Below the pieces are notes generated by a model. The model was not told the origin of the DNA, searched no databases, and saw nothing but the letters and a program-made list of their open reading frames with translations. Shown here piece after piece: positions 46,671 through 61,144 of a DNA stretch of 64,000 nucleotides. Made by a program: the position numbers and the translations under genes. The stretch spans positions 23,917,690-23,981,689 of the forward strand of contig OZ038495.1 of NCBI GenBank assembly GCA_964036315.1. The letters run 5' to 3'. This DNA is from Acanthosepion esculentum. Its lineage: Eukaryota > Mollusca > Cephalopoda > Sepiida > Sepiidae. Each line of letters begins with the position of its first letter. The first letter of the stretch is position 1.

Positions 46671-47075
46671 TTCAAACATGTATTTGCAGTTCCACACACA
46701 CGAAAGCAAATATAATAATCGATGATAATGAGTGTGATACTTTTGGATAATTTTTATTAAGAATCCGTATAAGGATGACTCAGTGATGATTTAAATAATA
46801 AGCCAAATTCTAAATTGAATTGTCTAACCATAAATTACTGTTAATGGCTTAATTATTTCAAAAGGCATAAGCTGATTGTTTGAATCAATTAGACCCTGGC
46901 ATTAGGCATATATATTAGACAGCTTTAAACGTTATAGTAATTGATTATGGAAAAGCTACACGTAAAAGACATTCAACCACAGGAAAACAACGTTTCTAGT
47001 TATTAGACGGTGGACTTATCAGCAAATACGCCAGTTTTGTGATTTACAATTTTTCTTGAAGAAGTGAAGAAAAAT
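46671..47075 (+). promoter_or_regulatory. 5' flank of SLC22 copy B
   Basis: The short interval between the LTR and the start codon. It aligns in reverse with 22816-23246. Likely proximal promoter and 5' UTR by position only. Confidence 0.4.
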
Positions 47076-47218
47076 ATGAAGTACGAAGATGTGGTCAAAG
47101 CTGCTGGCGGATGTGGACGATACCAAATATTTATGGTCAGTGTATTGTATATTGCCACAATATTTAATGGGATACAGACCGGTAGTATGGTTTTCATCGT
47201 TCCTAGAATAAAACACAG
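47076..47218 (+). CDS. SLC22 copy B exon 1
   Basis: Codes MKYEDVVKAAGGCGRYQ and TM1, ending PRIKH plus two bases of Arg48. Changes from copy A are Val10Ala and, in TM1, V-F-D-G-L to I-F-N-G-I. The donor is GTAAAT at 47219. Confidence 0.9.
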
Positions 47219-50200
47219 GTAAATAATTTCTACATTTATTTTAATTTTAATTTGCATCTCTTACGACATATGGACTTTTGAAGCGTATAATGTCGCCGTT
47301 TAAAACGACTAATAGAAGTTTTCCCCTTTTTGTATTAAACTTAAAAGTTGTTGCTCTTACACACAATATTTAGTCTCAGCAATTAACTGAAAGGCAAGTT
47401 CATAAGAATATAAGTATTTCTTATTATGTTGTGAGGTTAATGATCTGTATAATACAATCGTGTACAATTTGTAGTCGCAATTTTCTAGTATTTTGTGTCA
47501 AGCTTCTCATTTATTATTGGAATATACATTTAAGCAGTCACAGGAAGCATAAAAATGAAAAGAAAATCGAGGTAGTTTTTTTCTGAATCTTCTTTATAGA
47601 TCAATATTTAAGAGGAACGCAACCATTTCAAATGAACTTCGAATTTATTAAATATTAATTTAGTTTCTTCGAATAGCTATTTTCTGCATATTAATTACCT
47701 CCGGTCCCCAAATGCTCAAATAGGATGCTATCTATATAGGGGATATTTCTTTTTTTTTAGCACGAATGGTTCTGATTGAGAAATGACAAATTAAATCAGT
47801 CTGTTCAGCATTTAACCCTCAAAAGACAGAACATGATTTTACTGTTTACGCGGTTTGGCCACGTTTATAAATTCCCATGTTGTTATATAGTCAGATTTAA
47901 GTGGGAATTTATGGACTCACCATAACACATGGAAATATGTCTGCAAAATTCAATGTTAAAGATTAAAATTGTTATGGTCCAGATTAGGACCAAGGAAGAA
48001 TAACACGAACACAAGAGTTGAAACAACGAAGATATATTACATGAAATAATAATACAAGATGTGGAAGGTGTTAGTATGACTGTCAGTCTGGTTTGGAGTG
48101 AACTACTATCGGCTCGACTCGATTCGTCCCTCTCTCTTGAGAGGCGTAGTATACATAGTGTTAGGAAGAGTTCATTCTGTCGTTATAGGTAAGGACACAT
48201 AACCCCCACCTCCCGAGCTTATATCCCGCAGGGGTCTTTAATATTTTTTCCTCTTCGGATTAATCATCATAGGCTCTGTAAATTTTTTTTTTTTGCTTGA
48301 TTTCCGCGGTTCTGAAATTGCTTGAGGCCTTTGCATATTGAATGTGTCAAATATTGTGTCCATTACTTCCTCCTCTTCCTCAGGTAGACTGTTAGAATCC
48401 TCTAACAACCTCTTTCTGATCTGATTTAAGTACCTTTTATGCGAGAACTTCGGACCCTGAATTATGTAAATCACGTTTCCGATTCGTTTCTCTATTATAC
48501 CTGGCTCCCAATAGGATGTGTTTTTTTTAACATTTAAATAAAACTTTCTCCCAAGGGTTAACTTTTCTTTTTGGTACAAACGACTTTGGTGATTACTTTG
48601 TCTGTTTTGGCAGTAATTTGTCGAATATCGATCTAATTTTTCGGGCGAACATTACTTCCGCCGGCGGTAATGCCGATGGCGTAGTACTGTTCGGTGTAAT
48701 TCTATAAACTTGCAAGAATTGTTGTAAAGCCTTTTCTGTTGGTATGTCATAAGCTTTCCTTAGTGCTCTTTTTAATGTATCTACAAATCTCTTCGCTTGT
48801 CCGTTTGATCTTGGATGATATGGCGGGGATTTGATGTGTTTCACCTGCAAAGTTTCACAAAATTCTTGAAAATCCGCGGATGTAAATTGTGTCCCATTAT
48901 CGGTGACTAAACAATCAACCACTCCGAAACGAGCAAAGAGCTCGTGAAGGCAATTTATTGTAGTCTCAGAAGTAGGTTTTCTACAACGAAATGCTTCTGG
49001 CCATTTGCTGTAATTGTCTACTACAATCAAGTAGTAGAAACCCTCTAATGGACCTGCGAAATCTACATGGATTCTCGAACACGGTCGATCTCTCTTAGGC
49101 CATGGCTTATGAGTGATCGGAGGTGCATTGGCTGCTAAGGAAAAGCCTTGCATTTGTCCACCATATGTATAATATTTTGATCTATGTTTGGCCAGTACAC
49201 GTAACTTCGCATTAAGGACTTCATCCTGTTCTTTCTTGGGTGACCCATGTGAAAATCCTTGAGGATTCGCCTTTGTAGCGTTTTCGGAGTTACTACTCTT
49301 TCATTATATAGCAGAACATTATCACATAACGAAAAACTGTCTGATCTTTTCCTACAAATTTTGTTTTCGTTTCCTTTATAAATTCGTCATTCACTACTTC
49401 GTTTCATATTTCCTGTAATGTGACGGGGAGGTCTCGAATTGTACTACATAATGATGTTCTAATATCTTCCTCATATCGTAGAGCTGCAGTTAATGGCTCC
49501 GTTTTCTTTGGTATTAGTTTCGAAAGACCATCTGCATGCCCGATCTTTTTGATGGAAGATACTTCAATTTAAAGTTATAGTTTAATAAAATCGTCCCCCA
49601 TCTTAGCAATCTATTAGCAGTGTAGACAGGTATACCATTCTTTGATCCAAATATTGCCAATAACGACTTGTGGTCCGTCTGTAAGGTGAAAAATCTACCG
49701 TAAATATATCTGTGGAATCTCGTAACCGCAAAAATATTCCCCATCCTTTCTTTTTCGATTTGTGAATAATTTTGTCCGGCAGGTAGTAACGTTCTTGACG
49801 CATGCGCGATGGGTTTTAGTGTACCATCCGGCATTTTATGAAGTATACATGCCCCAACAACATAGGCACTCGAGTCACTCGCGACTATTATTTCCAATTT
49901 TGGATCATAATGCGCTAAAAATAAAACTGCTGTTAGAGTCTTAATGATTTTGTCGAAAGTTTTCTGACATTCATATGACCATTCCCAAACTTTTCCCTTA
50001 TTCAACAGTTCGTTTAGGGGTGCGTGTGATTTGTGCATGTTAGGAATAAATTGATAATAATTTACTAAGCCCAAGAAACTTTGTTACTCGGCTAAATTTT
50101 TTGGAGCCGGCATTTTTTTTATTGCCGTGTCTCTTTCTGTGTCTGGTCTTCTTCCTTCTTCGTCAATAATATGGCCCAGATATTTTATCTCCTTCATAAA

Positions 50201-53200
50201 GAAGTCACATTTATTTTCCTTTACCTTAAAACGTTAATTTTGTATCTGCCTGAAAACCTGTTGAACGTGTTCCCAGTGTTGTTCAATATTTTTGCTATTT
50301 ATCAGGAAGTCATCGAGGTATGCGATCGTGAAATCCAGTCCGCTTAGTATAGTGTCCATTATTTGCTGAAATATCGCCGGCGCAACCTTGATCCCGAATG
50401 TTAATCTCTAGAACTTATATAACCCTTTATGTGTGTTTATGCACAACAACCTCAAGCTTTCCTCATCTACTGGTACTTGAAGGTATGCTTCGCTCAAGTC
50501 TATCTTTGAGAAAAATTTTCCTCCGTTCAACTTTGTGAAAACTTCCTCTGGACTAGTGAGAGGATAGTGATAATCCTTAATCGCTGCATTCAATCCCGTC
50601 GAGAAATCAGCGCGTACTCGTATCTCACCCGATTTCTTTTTCACGTAAACCGTAGGTCCGGCCCATTGACTATATTGCACCTTTGTCAATATACCGGTTT
50701 TCACGAGTCTATCCAACTCTTCGTCTATTTTTTCTAATGAGCGAAAGGTACATTTCTTCTTTTCTTGAAAATGGGTTGTTTTCTTTTAGTTCGATTTTGG
50801 TCGCCATTTTTTTACATCTCCCTAGGCCGGCTGAAAATATGTCGGGGAAACTCTCCTTTACTTTCTCCTTCAATTTCTTGGTCGATAACCTTTCCAGTTT
50901 TGGGCAGAACGTAATTATCGGTAAATCCCAGAGGTCAAATTCCTGCATCCAGTCAGTTCCAAATAAATTTTCCGTATTTTTTAGAACATACATATTTAAT
51001 TTCTTGGTCATCCCGTTGCACATCACATTTGTGATAATTTCCACTCAAATCTGTTTTTTTTTCTGTTACCGACCTGGCTATATTATCTGTTCTCAACATG
51101 GTCGGTTTGTTTAATTTCTTCCACGTCTGTAAGCTAATAATGGTTAAATCTGATCCGGAATCTAATTGTAATCTGATTTTTTTGTTTAACATTTCTACTT
51201 GTACGTATTTTCGTATATTTATCCCGTCTGCTTGGTCAGTTCTAGTGACTCTTACTCGGCTTTTGTTTTCAATCTTTGTTCTACAGTGCGAACTTTTATG
51301 TCCCACTTTATTGCACGACAGACAAGTCTTATAGCATTATGGACAATCTTTGTACCAATGCAAAGTCCCACAGCGATAGCATGGACTGGGTGTTGGTTTC
51401 TTCTGAGGTTTCATTCGACTTTTTTGTAGTAAAATAATTGGTTTGGTTTGATTTTGAGGAGGGAAAAACGTGTTTGTCGTTGTACTTTTCGTATGTGAGC
51501 GACGCCAGACTCTTCGATATCTTTCGAGTCCTTTTTTACGCTTATACATCTCTGACAGTCCTCAGCCAATTTTTGTAGCGTCGATTCTGGTTCACTCTCA
51601 AGTTTTGTTAGAATTCTCCGTCTGATCTCTGCATCTTTAGTCGAAACCAGGCCTTAGACGAATATCAAACATTTAAAATTGTCAGGGCTGAGTTCAGATA
51701 ACTTAAAGTCATCGCAGTGTTTGTTTATTACGGAAGCGAATGTTATATAGTCTTCGCTATCCTTTTTTGTTAAATTTAAACATTTCCACCTTTTGTGGAA
51801 TAGTGACGTGTTCGGACTAAATAATTCCGTTAAAAGTTTCACGGCTTCCTTGAAAGTCAACTCATTCGTTTTCCTCGGTAGGATGTAGTCTACGAATTTA
51901 GTGTATTCGCTTGATCCTAGTTTCCTCAGTAGTAGACGTACTTTTTTCGCGTCTGACCAATTCCCGCAATCAAACTCATATGAATCTTCATATCTTCTGA
52001 AGTAAGCCGCGAAGGTTTTGTCTTCGTCCGGTGCATAAGTGAAGTCTTTGATAGAGCTCCATATAGCATTTTGCGAGAATGCCGCTTCATTTCCAGAATT
52101 TTGTCCTTTATTTGTTACTGCCCGTAGTCGTAATTCTTGTAGTTCGATTTGCTTCTCTTCGTTTTTCTGTTGAATTTCCAATAGTTTTTCTTCGTTTTTC
52201 TTGTTTTTCTTCTAGCCTAGTCTGTCTTTCCTCATTTTTTTTGTTGCTGCTCGAATTGCATTTTCATTAGTTCCAATATGGTTGCCTTAAAGTCTTCCAT
52301 GTTTACACCGTAATTTTGTGTAACGATTTTTCCTTTTTTCTCAGTGTAGACTTCAGGTCTTTGTCGCCTGTTGTTCTGGAACCTTAGTACGAAAAAGCTT
52401 TCCTGCGTAGAATTCGATTCTGTTCTGGCCGACAGGTAAAATTCGTGTTTTCGTTACCACTGTTAACGTTGTTGTCCCCCCCCCCCAATTTTTTTCTTTT
52501 TTTATCTTCGCGTAGAACTTTTTTCCCCAATATACCTCCATCGCCCCTGTTATGGACGACCGATAGCAAAAAGGTTTTTTTTTTTTTAGATTCTCCGCGT
52601 AGAATTCGTTTTTTCAATATCCTCGTCGCCACTGTTATGGTCCGTGTTAGGACCACGGAAGAACAACACGAGCATAAAGTAGAAATAACGAAGATATATT
52701 ACATGAAATAATATTAGAAGATGTGGAAGGTGTTAGGATGACTGTCAGTCTGGTTTGGAGTGAACTATTATCGGCTCGACTTGCTTCGTCCCTCTCTCTT
52801 GAGAGGCGTAGTATACATAGTGTTAGGAAGAGTTCATTTTGTCGTTATAGGTAAGGACCCATAACAAAAATATAGAAGACGGATGAGTTATTAAAGATTG
52901 TTTTGCGCCAATCTCCAGGGAAGGAGAGCTATCTGTTTATTTTCCTGCTTGCCTGTCTGGTACAATCAGCATTCGGATTTAATGTTTTTACTGAGAAATC
53001 AACCTCTGGGATCTTTGAGACAAACTCCTTCATTTCAGCTTCATGACAGCCTAAAAAAAATTTTAAGTTTAGAATTTTCAACCGGCTTAAAAGTGTTATT
53101 CGCGATCATCTTGAGATTTGCGGTCGCTGTTGAGAGAAGAGAAGATTTCACTGATTTCTACACCTAACTATGGAACTATAGAGACAGGCATTGAACTCCC

Positions 53201-54457
53201 CTTGAAGGTAGTAAAACCTTCTGAAACGTCACGCAGACCAATCAGAAGTCAAGTAGCAAATCTTAAACGATTTTTGTTTCGCCAGCATAGGTTTATAAGG
53301 GAAATAATTCCCGAGTTCAATGGAATAGACGTTCTGTTCTAAAGAATTCTGTTCTCAGTCCCTACACCCCAAAATGAAGCGTACTCCCCTCCTTGGAAGT
53401 GTCACAAAAAGATAACATATTAAAAAAAAATATTTTTAAAATAATTTCATTCATTTGTGAATAAGTCCTGAACATTTCATTAAAATCGGACAATTACTTG
53501 ATTTTTACAAGAATTTCCAATTCAATGTGTTTTCAACGGAAAAACGCAAAAAAAATCAATGTTATTTTAATGTCACCGCGATGACGTAAACAAAAGAAGA
53601 CTTTAACCAAAATTTCGAACGTGTTAGAAAGGATTAAAAAATTTCAAAAAATACCCCCAAAATACTTTGCTCTTTCATCTTAATAATAACGTAAACATTT
53701 TGACGATAAAGCTTTATTTTCGTTAAGTTTGTGGCATTTTTCATTACGCTGTCTGTTTTCCCGCGAAAAAACTCACCATATAATACTTTTGCAATACTTT
53801 TAAAGTCATTTGCAGAAACATTAGAACTGTAAATAATAAAAAGTATAAAAATTCCACCGAAAACTATTACGAAAAGCAGCGAAAATGATGAGTAGGTTAG
53901 TGAAGTAACGAGGAGACTTACTGTCACTTAATCTTCAGTGTAAGCCCCTAGTTACAAGTTTTGCTAATAGACGATGTGTACAATTCAGAATAACAATGAA
54001 AAGATGATTATCAACGCCAGATGTTTGAATGAAATTATATATAAAAAATAATAAAATTAAAAAAATATAAATAAAAACCTGTATATGTGTATATATAATT
54101 GTCGGAATTTGTCCATTTCATAATATATGTATATATATAGTAATATTAAAAAACATTTTAACTGGTTCCAAATTTAAAATGTCAAACTAGAAATTTGAAA
54201 GTTTTACTTAGCGTTTGTACCGAGGATTATGAATATGAAATCTGATAATACTTTCAACGGATTTGCTCTGATGAATATAGAAACTCTTGAATTCGTACAT
54301 CAAATAAATCAGTAGAACTTTTATTTATTTACTGAATATCATAGCTCTAGTTACCTATTTAGCGCCTTTAGTAAAAGTTCTGGAGAATTGAAAAATACGT
54401 TAAATTCTCGTAATTTTAGCTGTATTATTAAAGTTATTAATTCTAAAAAATAAATAA

Positions 54458-54492
<35 letters not shown>

Positions 54493-56440
54493 GGCTTTGG
54501 TACAAATTAATTATAATCATTATGATGAAAAAGCATTTTATGTTTTCAACAAAGGTGTGCTATTCCTGGTTTGACAAACGATACTTATGAAGTGCAAAGC
54601 GAAGCCCACGCTGAGCTTATTAAAGAATACATTCCTGAAGATATAGTGGATGGGAAACCAGTGTACAGTGGCTGCCATCTTTATACGAATAAAAGTGCAT
54701 TGGGAAACCAGACGATGAGTAATTGTAATTCTTGGGTCTATGACAAATCAATATTTGAAACATCGATGACCAGTGATGTAAGTATCTTTGATATATCTAT
54801 ATGGGTCTTAGATGTAATTTCAATTAGCCGATTAAGCACCATGCTATTTTAATTTCTCTTTTTAATAGGTGTCCTTATAACGTAATGCAAATTTGTCTAA
54901 AAACAAGATAAAAATATCTCAAATTATATAACAAACCAAGATTTCTAAGTTATGGGGTTCGTAGTATTTTTCAGTAGGCCTCATTTGAACACATGACTTC
55001 GTTTCATTCATAACTGAAATTTACGATATATATATATATATATATATACAGAAATATAGTCTTAAAGTGTGCTATATTTATGGGGTAAAGTGCTCAATAT
55101 CAGAGATAGAGCGTGTGTAAATATAAAAGTGGACATGGAAGTCAGCACTTAGAGGCGACAGTCTGTTTCATGCTAGGGCAATCGTCAGGCGACTAGTGCT
55201 GTTATTTTTCTCGGCTATTTATATAAGGGTCAGTGGTGCATTATGGGTAGTCAGCTACAGTTGCACCGAGAACATGGCACAAATAATAAAAAAGCACAAC
55301 AGAAAAATTATTAACAAACCACACGAACAAATTAAACCCACGTGCAACTGCAGAATAAAAAACGAATGTCCCTTAAACGGTAATTGCTTACAAAACAACG
55401 TAATCTACCAAGCCACGACAAAATCAGCAGATAATGAAGAAAAAGTATATATAGGAGTAACCGAAGGACCATGGAAACAAAGAAATTATGTACACAAAAT
55501 GTCTTTCACAAATAGTAAATATGCGAACAGCACAATGCTTTCTAAGTATATCTGGGAAATAAAAAACAAAACACACACCACACCAAAAATATCTTGGAAA
55601 ATAAGGAAAAAATCATCAGCCTACAACAACCTATCAAAAACCTGCAAACTTTGCTTGGAGGAAAAAATAGCTATCATTACCTTCCCAGATGAAAATAAAT
55701 TATTAAATAAAAGATCCGAGCTAATCTCAAAATGTAGACATGAAAACAAATTTTTACTACGTAACTTAAAATAGAAAAATAAATAAATATATAAACAAAC
55801 AACAATAAAATAAGCAAAATAAATTACTCCAAACAAATCATAAAACCACACCTGTTAGAATATACGAAATAAAATCAAAACAAAAGAACGGATGAAAGTT
55901 ATAACTGTTATACAAATAAAAATAATAATAAAAAAACAAAAAAAACATTAATAAAAGATAATATACTACGTTACTTAAAAACCGAAAACCAAAAAGATAT
56001 AGTGTAACAAATAAATAACAACAAGTATAATAAATCGATCTAAACACATCCAAATATATAAATAAACTAACAACCGATTACGATAAACTAGCCGTTTAAA
56101 AAACAAAACAAAACAAAAACAAATAAAGATAACCAACCTAAATAGATGAATTAAAAACTGTTCCCACCTAAATAATAGTCAGAAAAAACCACAAATTCAA
56201 CAAACAGATTTAATCAATGACAAATAAACAAATATATAAGATAAAAAATAAAAATGAAAATAAATAAAAACAAGCAAAACAATTTGACCCAAATAAATAA
56301 GCGAACAAGCGATTTCCGGTAATGACGGCCATTATAGACTACCAACAATAAGCTATATAAACAAATTTTTACTACGTTAACCAAAAACACCGATAAAAAT
56401 AAAAGAATAAATAAATAAATATATAAGATAAAAAAAAAAA

Positions 56441-56473
<33 letters not shown>

Positions 56474-56674
56474 AAACAAAAAACAAGCAAAACAATTTGA
56501 CATAAATAAATAAACAAATAAGCCACTTCCGGTAAAAGTAACCGCCAAAATAGACTACCCATAATGCACCACTGACCCTTATATAAATAGCCGAGAAAAA
56601 TAACAGCACTAGTCGCCTGACGATTGCCCTAGCATGAAACAGACTGTCGCCTCTAAGTGCTGACTTCCATGTCC

Positions 56675-56761
<87 letters not shown>

Positions 56762-57701
56762 AGAGGTGAAATTTAAACGCGTTTTTCACAAAAAAATCAT
56801 GCGGGGGTTGTAAATTTAAATAGTTTTACGTTAAAAGTGAAAATGAAGAAAATGAGGGTTTTCGACATTTGATTTTTTTTTTCGAAATGAAAAAAAAAAC
56901 ACTTTACAAACAGCAAAAGCGATATGTACCATTTATGCATAGAGAAATATTCGTAAGTGATTCTCTAGGATCAGAAATGGAAATTCTGATCTGGACGATC
57001 AAGAACGTTGGGGTAGATCTAAAGTCAATGATGATGACCAAAGGGAAATGCTAATGGAAAATAATCCAGACCAAACGACACGGTATATCGCAGACATACT
57101 CTACATATCGGATCTGACGGCGGTTTTTTCTCTAAAAAGGAACTCCGGTTCGAATCCTGCCGGAGTGCGCATATTTTTTTTAATATGATTTCTCGAATAT
57201 TTAGGCCGGTAAACGAAAATTAATAAATAAATATACACTTAAACAAATAAACGGAGCATCTATTCAAATATGAGTTTCCACCGAAAATAGCATTTACATA
57301 TCAGACATATCTGGTATTTGCACCGGGTATTGAATAACAGCTAGTCTCAAAAATCCATCACTTACCTCATCATCTGACTCGGTATAAACATCCGGAATAC
57401 TTATGATTCGTCCTTCGAATTATTTTATTTTTTTATAATTTTTATACATTTTTCATCGATATCTGCTTTCCAGTATGATTATAAATGTGTTTTCAGTTTT
57501 TGTAAAATGTTTGTTTATATTAGTTTCATTTACTTTTTCAATGTTTTATATTTTTCCAGTTTAATTTAATTTGCGGAAAGGAGTGGATCGCCTATCAAAT
57601 TTACACCGTATTTTTTGTCGGTGATTTCATTGCCATGTTATGCTTCGGTTGGCTTCCTGATCGGTAAGTATATGTTCAGATAATTGTGAGTTCTTATTCT
57701 A

Positions 57702-57744
<43 letters not shown>

Positions 57745-60700
57745 GTAATTAATATCTATTTTCCATTATTTGTTGAAATATATACACATGCATCGCAAAC
57801 TCACATTATATAAATATATATACAATCCAACTACTATCATCTTTAAACTCCATGGTCTGGCAACTCTCACGACCCATTACTCTTTTTGAATCAGTCACCA
57901 TCAGTTCGTTGAGCGGTATTCGCGGGCAAAGTAACGTTGTTTACAACTTTTCGCGACAGCCAACAACAGCAGAGTGTTGTCGTGATACGGTCTTTCTCAT
58001 TTCTTATATATAGCTGCATATTTAACCATTCAGGATAGTAAGTATATATTTTCTGGTTTTAAGGTTTTTTTTCTTGTATTTGGATTTCGTGAAACATAAA
58101 AACCCTTTTGGAAGCATTAACGACTGTTTTATTTCTTGTTTTAAGTATTGTTCTGCCTTTGATAACACATCAATATATATGTGGAAGGAATTGATAATAC
58201 CATAAGTACATAGTGTTTTTTTTCTGTGGTCTGTCACAAGGGTACTGTGATAAGGGGGTCGGACTGTATATGAATATTTTTATATATATATTCATATTCC
58301 ACTCTTACAAAAACATATATTCATATGTGAAATGAGATGACAAGACTATATTTATATACAGTTATTTAGGGTGATTTCTATCATCCGGTATTTTCTGTGG
58401 TTCGTCAGTGACCTGGTCCTCAGGGATTATGCCACTTCTCATAGAAACGATCCCGAAGGTATCAGAACACATCCAAGGCGACTTAAACCAAATGGTGGCA
58501 TAGTTTAGGTTGCTATTTATTCTGATGTTTCGAAATCGTCCTCAGGGTTCATTGAAGCAAGAGTGAAAGTGAATAGCAGAATTTGCTAGCAAATGTTGAA
58601 GAGAAAAGTATTGCCTTGGTTGTCAGTTACTTTTGGAAGACGCTATGTCTTCACTGAAAATAGTGCTCTCGCACAAACGGCCATTTTGACGCGGAACTGC
58701 AAGAGACATTTCCGTAGAATTTTGACTAGTCTATTTGACATCCATCAAGCGCTAAAATAAATTCTATGAGCTTTGTGATATGGTTCATCTTAGTTAGAGA
58801 GCACCGTTTCATATATCTCATACACGAATGTGTTGAACCTGAAAGAAGCTATTATGATGGTGGAGTACAATTTGAGTGTGCAGTTAAATATGTCGTGCAC
58901 TTCAGCTGAGAAGAAATTAAGGGCTACGGTGAAGCATGGACGTTTTCAATTGTAAACAATTTGTATTCATGCGAACAACTCGATATTCTGAACATATATG
59001 AACTTGTGTTCATTTCATTTCTTCAACTTGAGTTTGAATGACAAAAGTTTGAATCGCTCAAACTTCCTTTAGCATATTAATGAATCTTTACGATTTTTCT
59101 AGATTCGGACGCAAGACGGTCATCATCGCTGCATTGCTGCTGCAAGGTATTACTGGAATTCTGTCTTCGCAAATCATGAACATGAATGTGATTCTCATAT
59201 TCCGCACTTTGACAGCCATTGGAAGTGCTCTCTCTTTTGTGCCATCAGTTGTGTTCGGTAAGACGTGTTTTTCATTTCAATCAACAACAGACTTAGTTAA
59301 GATGAAATGTTTCTTCTTCTATGTGCCGCGTCCCTTCAGGACATAGACAATTATGGCTCTCCACAACTTTCTATCTTGTGTGTCTCTTAGCAGTTATTTC
59401 TCCCGTTGCTAAGGTGCCTCCGTTCCGCTATCAGTTTACACAAGCTCGTCCGGTAAGTGGTTTGCTGCTTTCACCTAATTCTCTTGCCTTCAATATACAC
59501 TGTGAGGGTTACACCTTCCTTATTATGTGTCCAAGAAATTTCACCTGTCATTTCCTGATTTTGAGTAGAAGAGTTCCTTCTGTAGTCATTTTCTCTAAGA
59601 CTTCCTTGTTGCTTCATCGCTGCATCCATGGAATTTTCAGTATCGTTCTGTAGAACCACATTTTTACTGCTTCTAGTTTTTTCCTTATCCTTGAGGAAAT
59701 TGTCCAACGTTTACTGTTTCTGTGTTTACCAAGTCAAATTCTTGAGGTCCTCGAATTTGGATATCGGGTTACGAAAGTAAGGAATACACTGTGCGATCAG
59801 CTTGGCAATCCTTGTTCTATATTTGACTTCTATCGAACACGTGAGCAACGACGAAGTTCTAGTGACAATGGCAACAAAAAGGACACGCGTACTTAATATC
59901 AGGAAGAGACAGAAAAGTCTGAGACATTAATGCTAAAAGAGCGCTTGGAAAATTGGATGCTCACAGGACAAATTGAAAGTAAGAGGTGTCAGAGAAAACC
60001 AACGCACAACCTACAAATGGATGGCAGAGTAGGGTTGGGGAGAGATGGCAAAAAGACAAAAGTTATTAAAAGTTAAAATGGACAGGAAATTGCGGAGAGC
60101 CATGATCGCCAACGTCCTGATGAGACAAGGAACATAAAAGAAGTAGATTGAAATTGAGAGTATTTTAAAAACCTATTTCGAAATTATAGCTTTGTCATGA
60201 ATTGTTTATCGTGAACTGGTTTTCTACTACTTTTAATTTCATCTGTTATTTAACAGGAGCTGAAATTTCGTCAATGAAAAACAGAACTGATGCCACCATA
60301 GCAATTCAGTTTTATTTCACTGCCGGATACTTTATTCTTAGCTTATTGACGTATTATATACGAACTTGGAAGCTGGTCGTTCTACTGATTTCTATACCCT
60401 CAATAGCAGCTGGATTGCTTTTCATTTGGTAAGATTTAAAACAGCAAATAAAAACCTAATATTATCGACTTATTTGTTATCTTTATTTTCTCTTTCTAAT
60501 AAAATATTATTTTGTTATTATTACTCTTTACAGGGTATTACCAGAATCAGCACGTTGGCTCCTAACCGTGAAAAAGGAAAAGGAAGCAGAAATAATTCTG
60601 AATAAAATGGCCAAAGTTAACAAGCGCGATTTTAGTTACAAATCCGATGAAATAGAAATATCGGTGGTCGAAGATCGGACTGTCAGGTTATGGAAAATAT

Positions 60701-61085
60701 TTACAATTCCAAAACTTCGAAAACGGTCCCTGATCCTGATGTTCAATTGGTAAGAATAATTTTCTTTCTCCTTGTAAATCTGAAATATTAAAGACTAGCA
60801 AGGTTACCCGCCCATTCCTTCAAAGAAATGTCTGAAATACTAGATTTTCAACCATATAAGTCACATTTTCAAAATCACCCTGCATATTTTCCACCAACAG
60901 TTGAGTTTGGTTAGTCTTTGGAACAGACATAATCGCAGTTAGACTAAAACCTAAACACGTTTGTTTAACTTGACGCCCAATTCTTCTAATGACCGCTGAT
61001 GAATACAACAGTAAATTCGTCATCTTTAAAATATTATTTAATTTTCATATCGCTGAAAGTTAAGGCTGTTAAGCGTTATTTAAAT

Positions 61086-61144
<59 letters not shown>

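Larger units (their letters stand above)
47970..52866 (-). mobile_element. Ty3/Gypsy LTR retrotransposon G2, full length but decayed, in intron 1 of copy B
   Basis: 4.9 kb with LTRs at both ends, 5-bp duplications AAAAT at 47965-47969 and 52867-52871, a TGGCGACGAGG primer site beside the 5' LTR and a purine tract (GGTGGGGG) before the 3' LTR. It is related to G1 in protein order and motifs but has different LTRs. Arm A has the unoccupied site at about 21941-21952. It is antisense to the host gene. Confidence 0.94.
55050..56679 (+). mobile_element. Penelope-like element with inverted hammerhead-bearing ends
   Basis: Inverted repeats of 127 bp, apparently identical, lie at 55126-55252 and 56553-56679, with a 75-bp tail at the left. 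Between them are a GIY-YIG nuclease ORF and an A-rich 3' region with a direct repeat (about 56240-56330 and 56466-56560). The element sits inside a (TA)n tract in intron 2 of SLC22 copy B. The reverse transcriptase is missing, as expected for a 5'-truncated Penelope copy. Confidence 0.85.

Noticed and set aside
56214..56789. 191-aa minus-strand open frame rich in Tyr-Ile and Phe
   Set aside because: It is translation of the (TA)n tract, A-runs and the Penelope terminal repeat; no domain.
57147..57157. tRNA gene suggested by GGTTCGAATCC
   Set aside because: No A box, no acceptor-stem pairing and no cloverleaf; kept only as a possible SINE.
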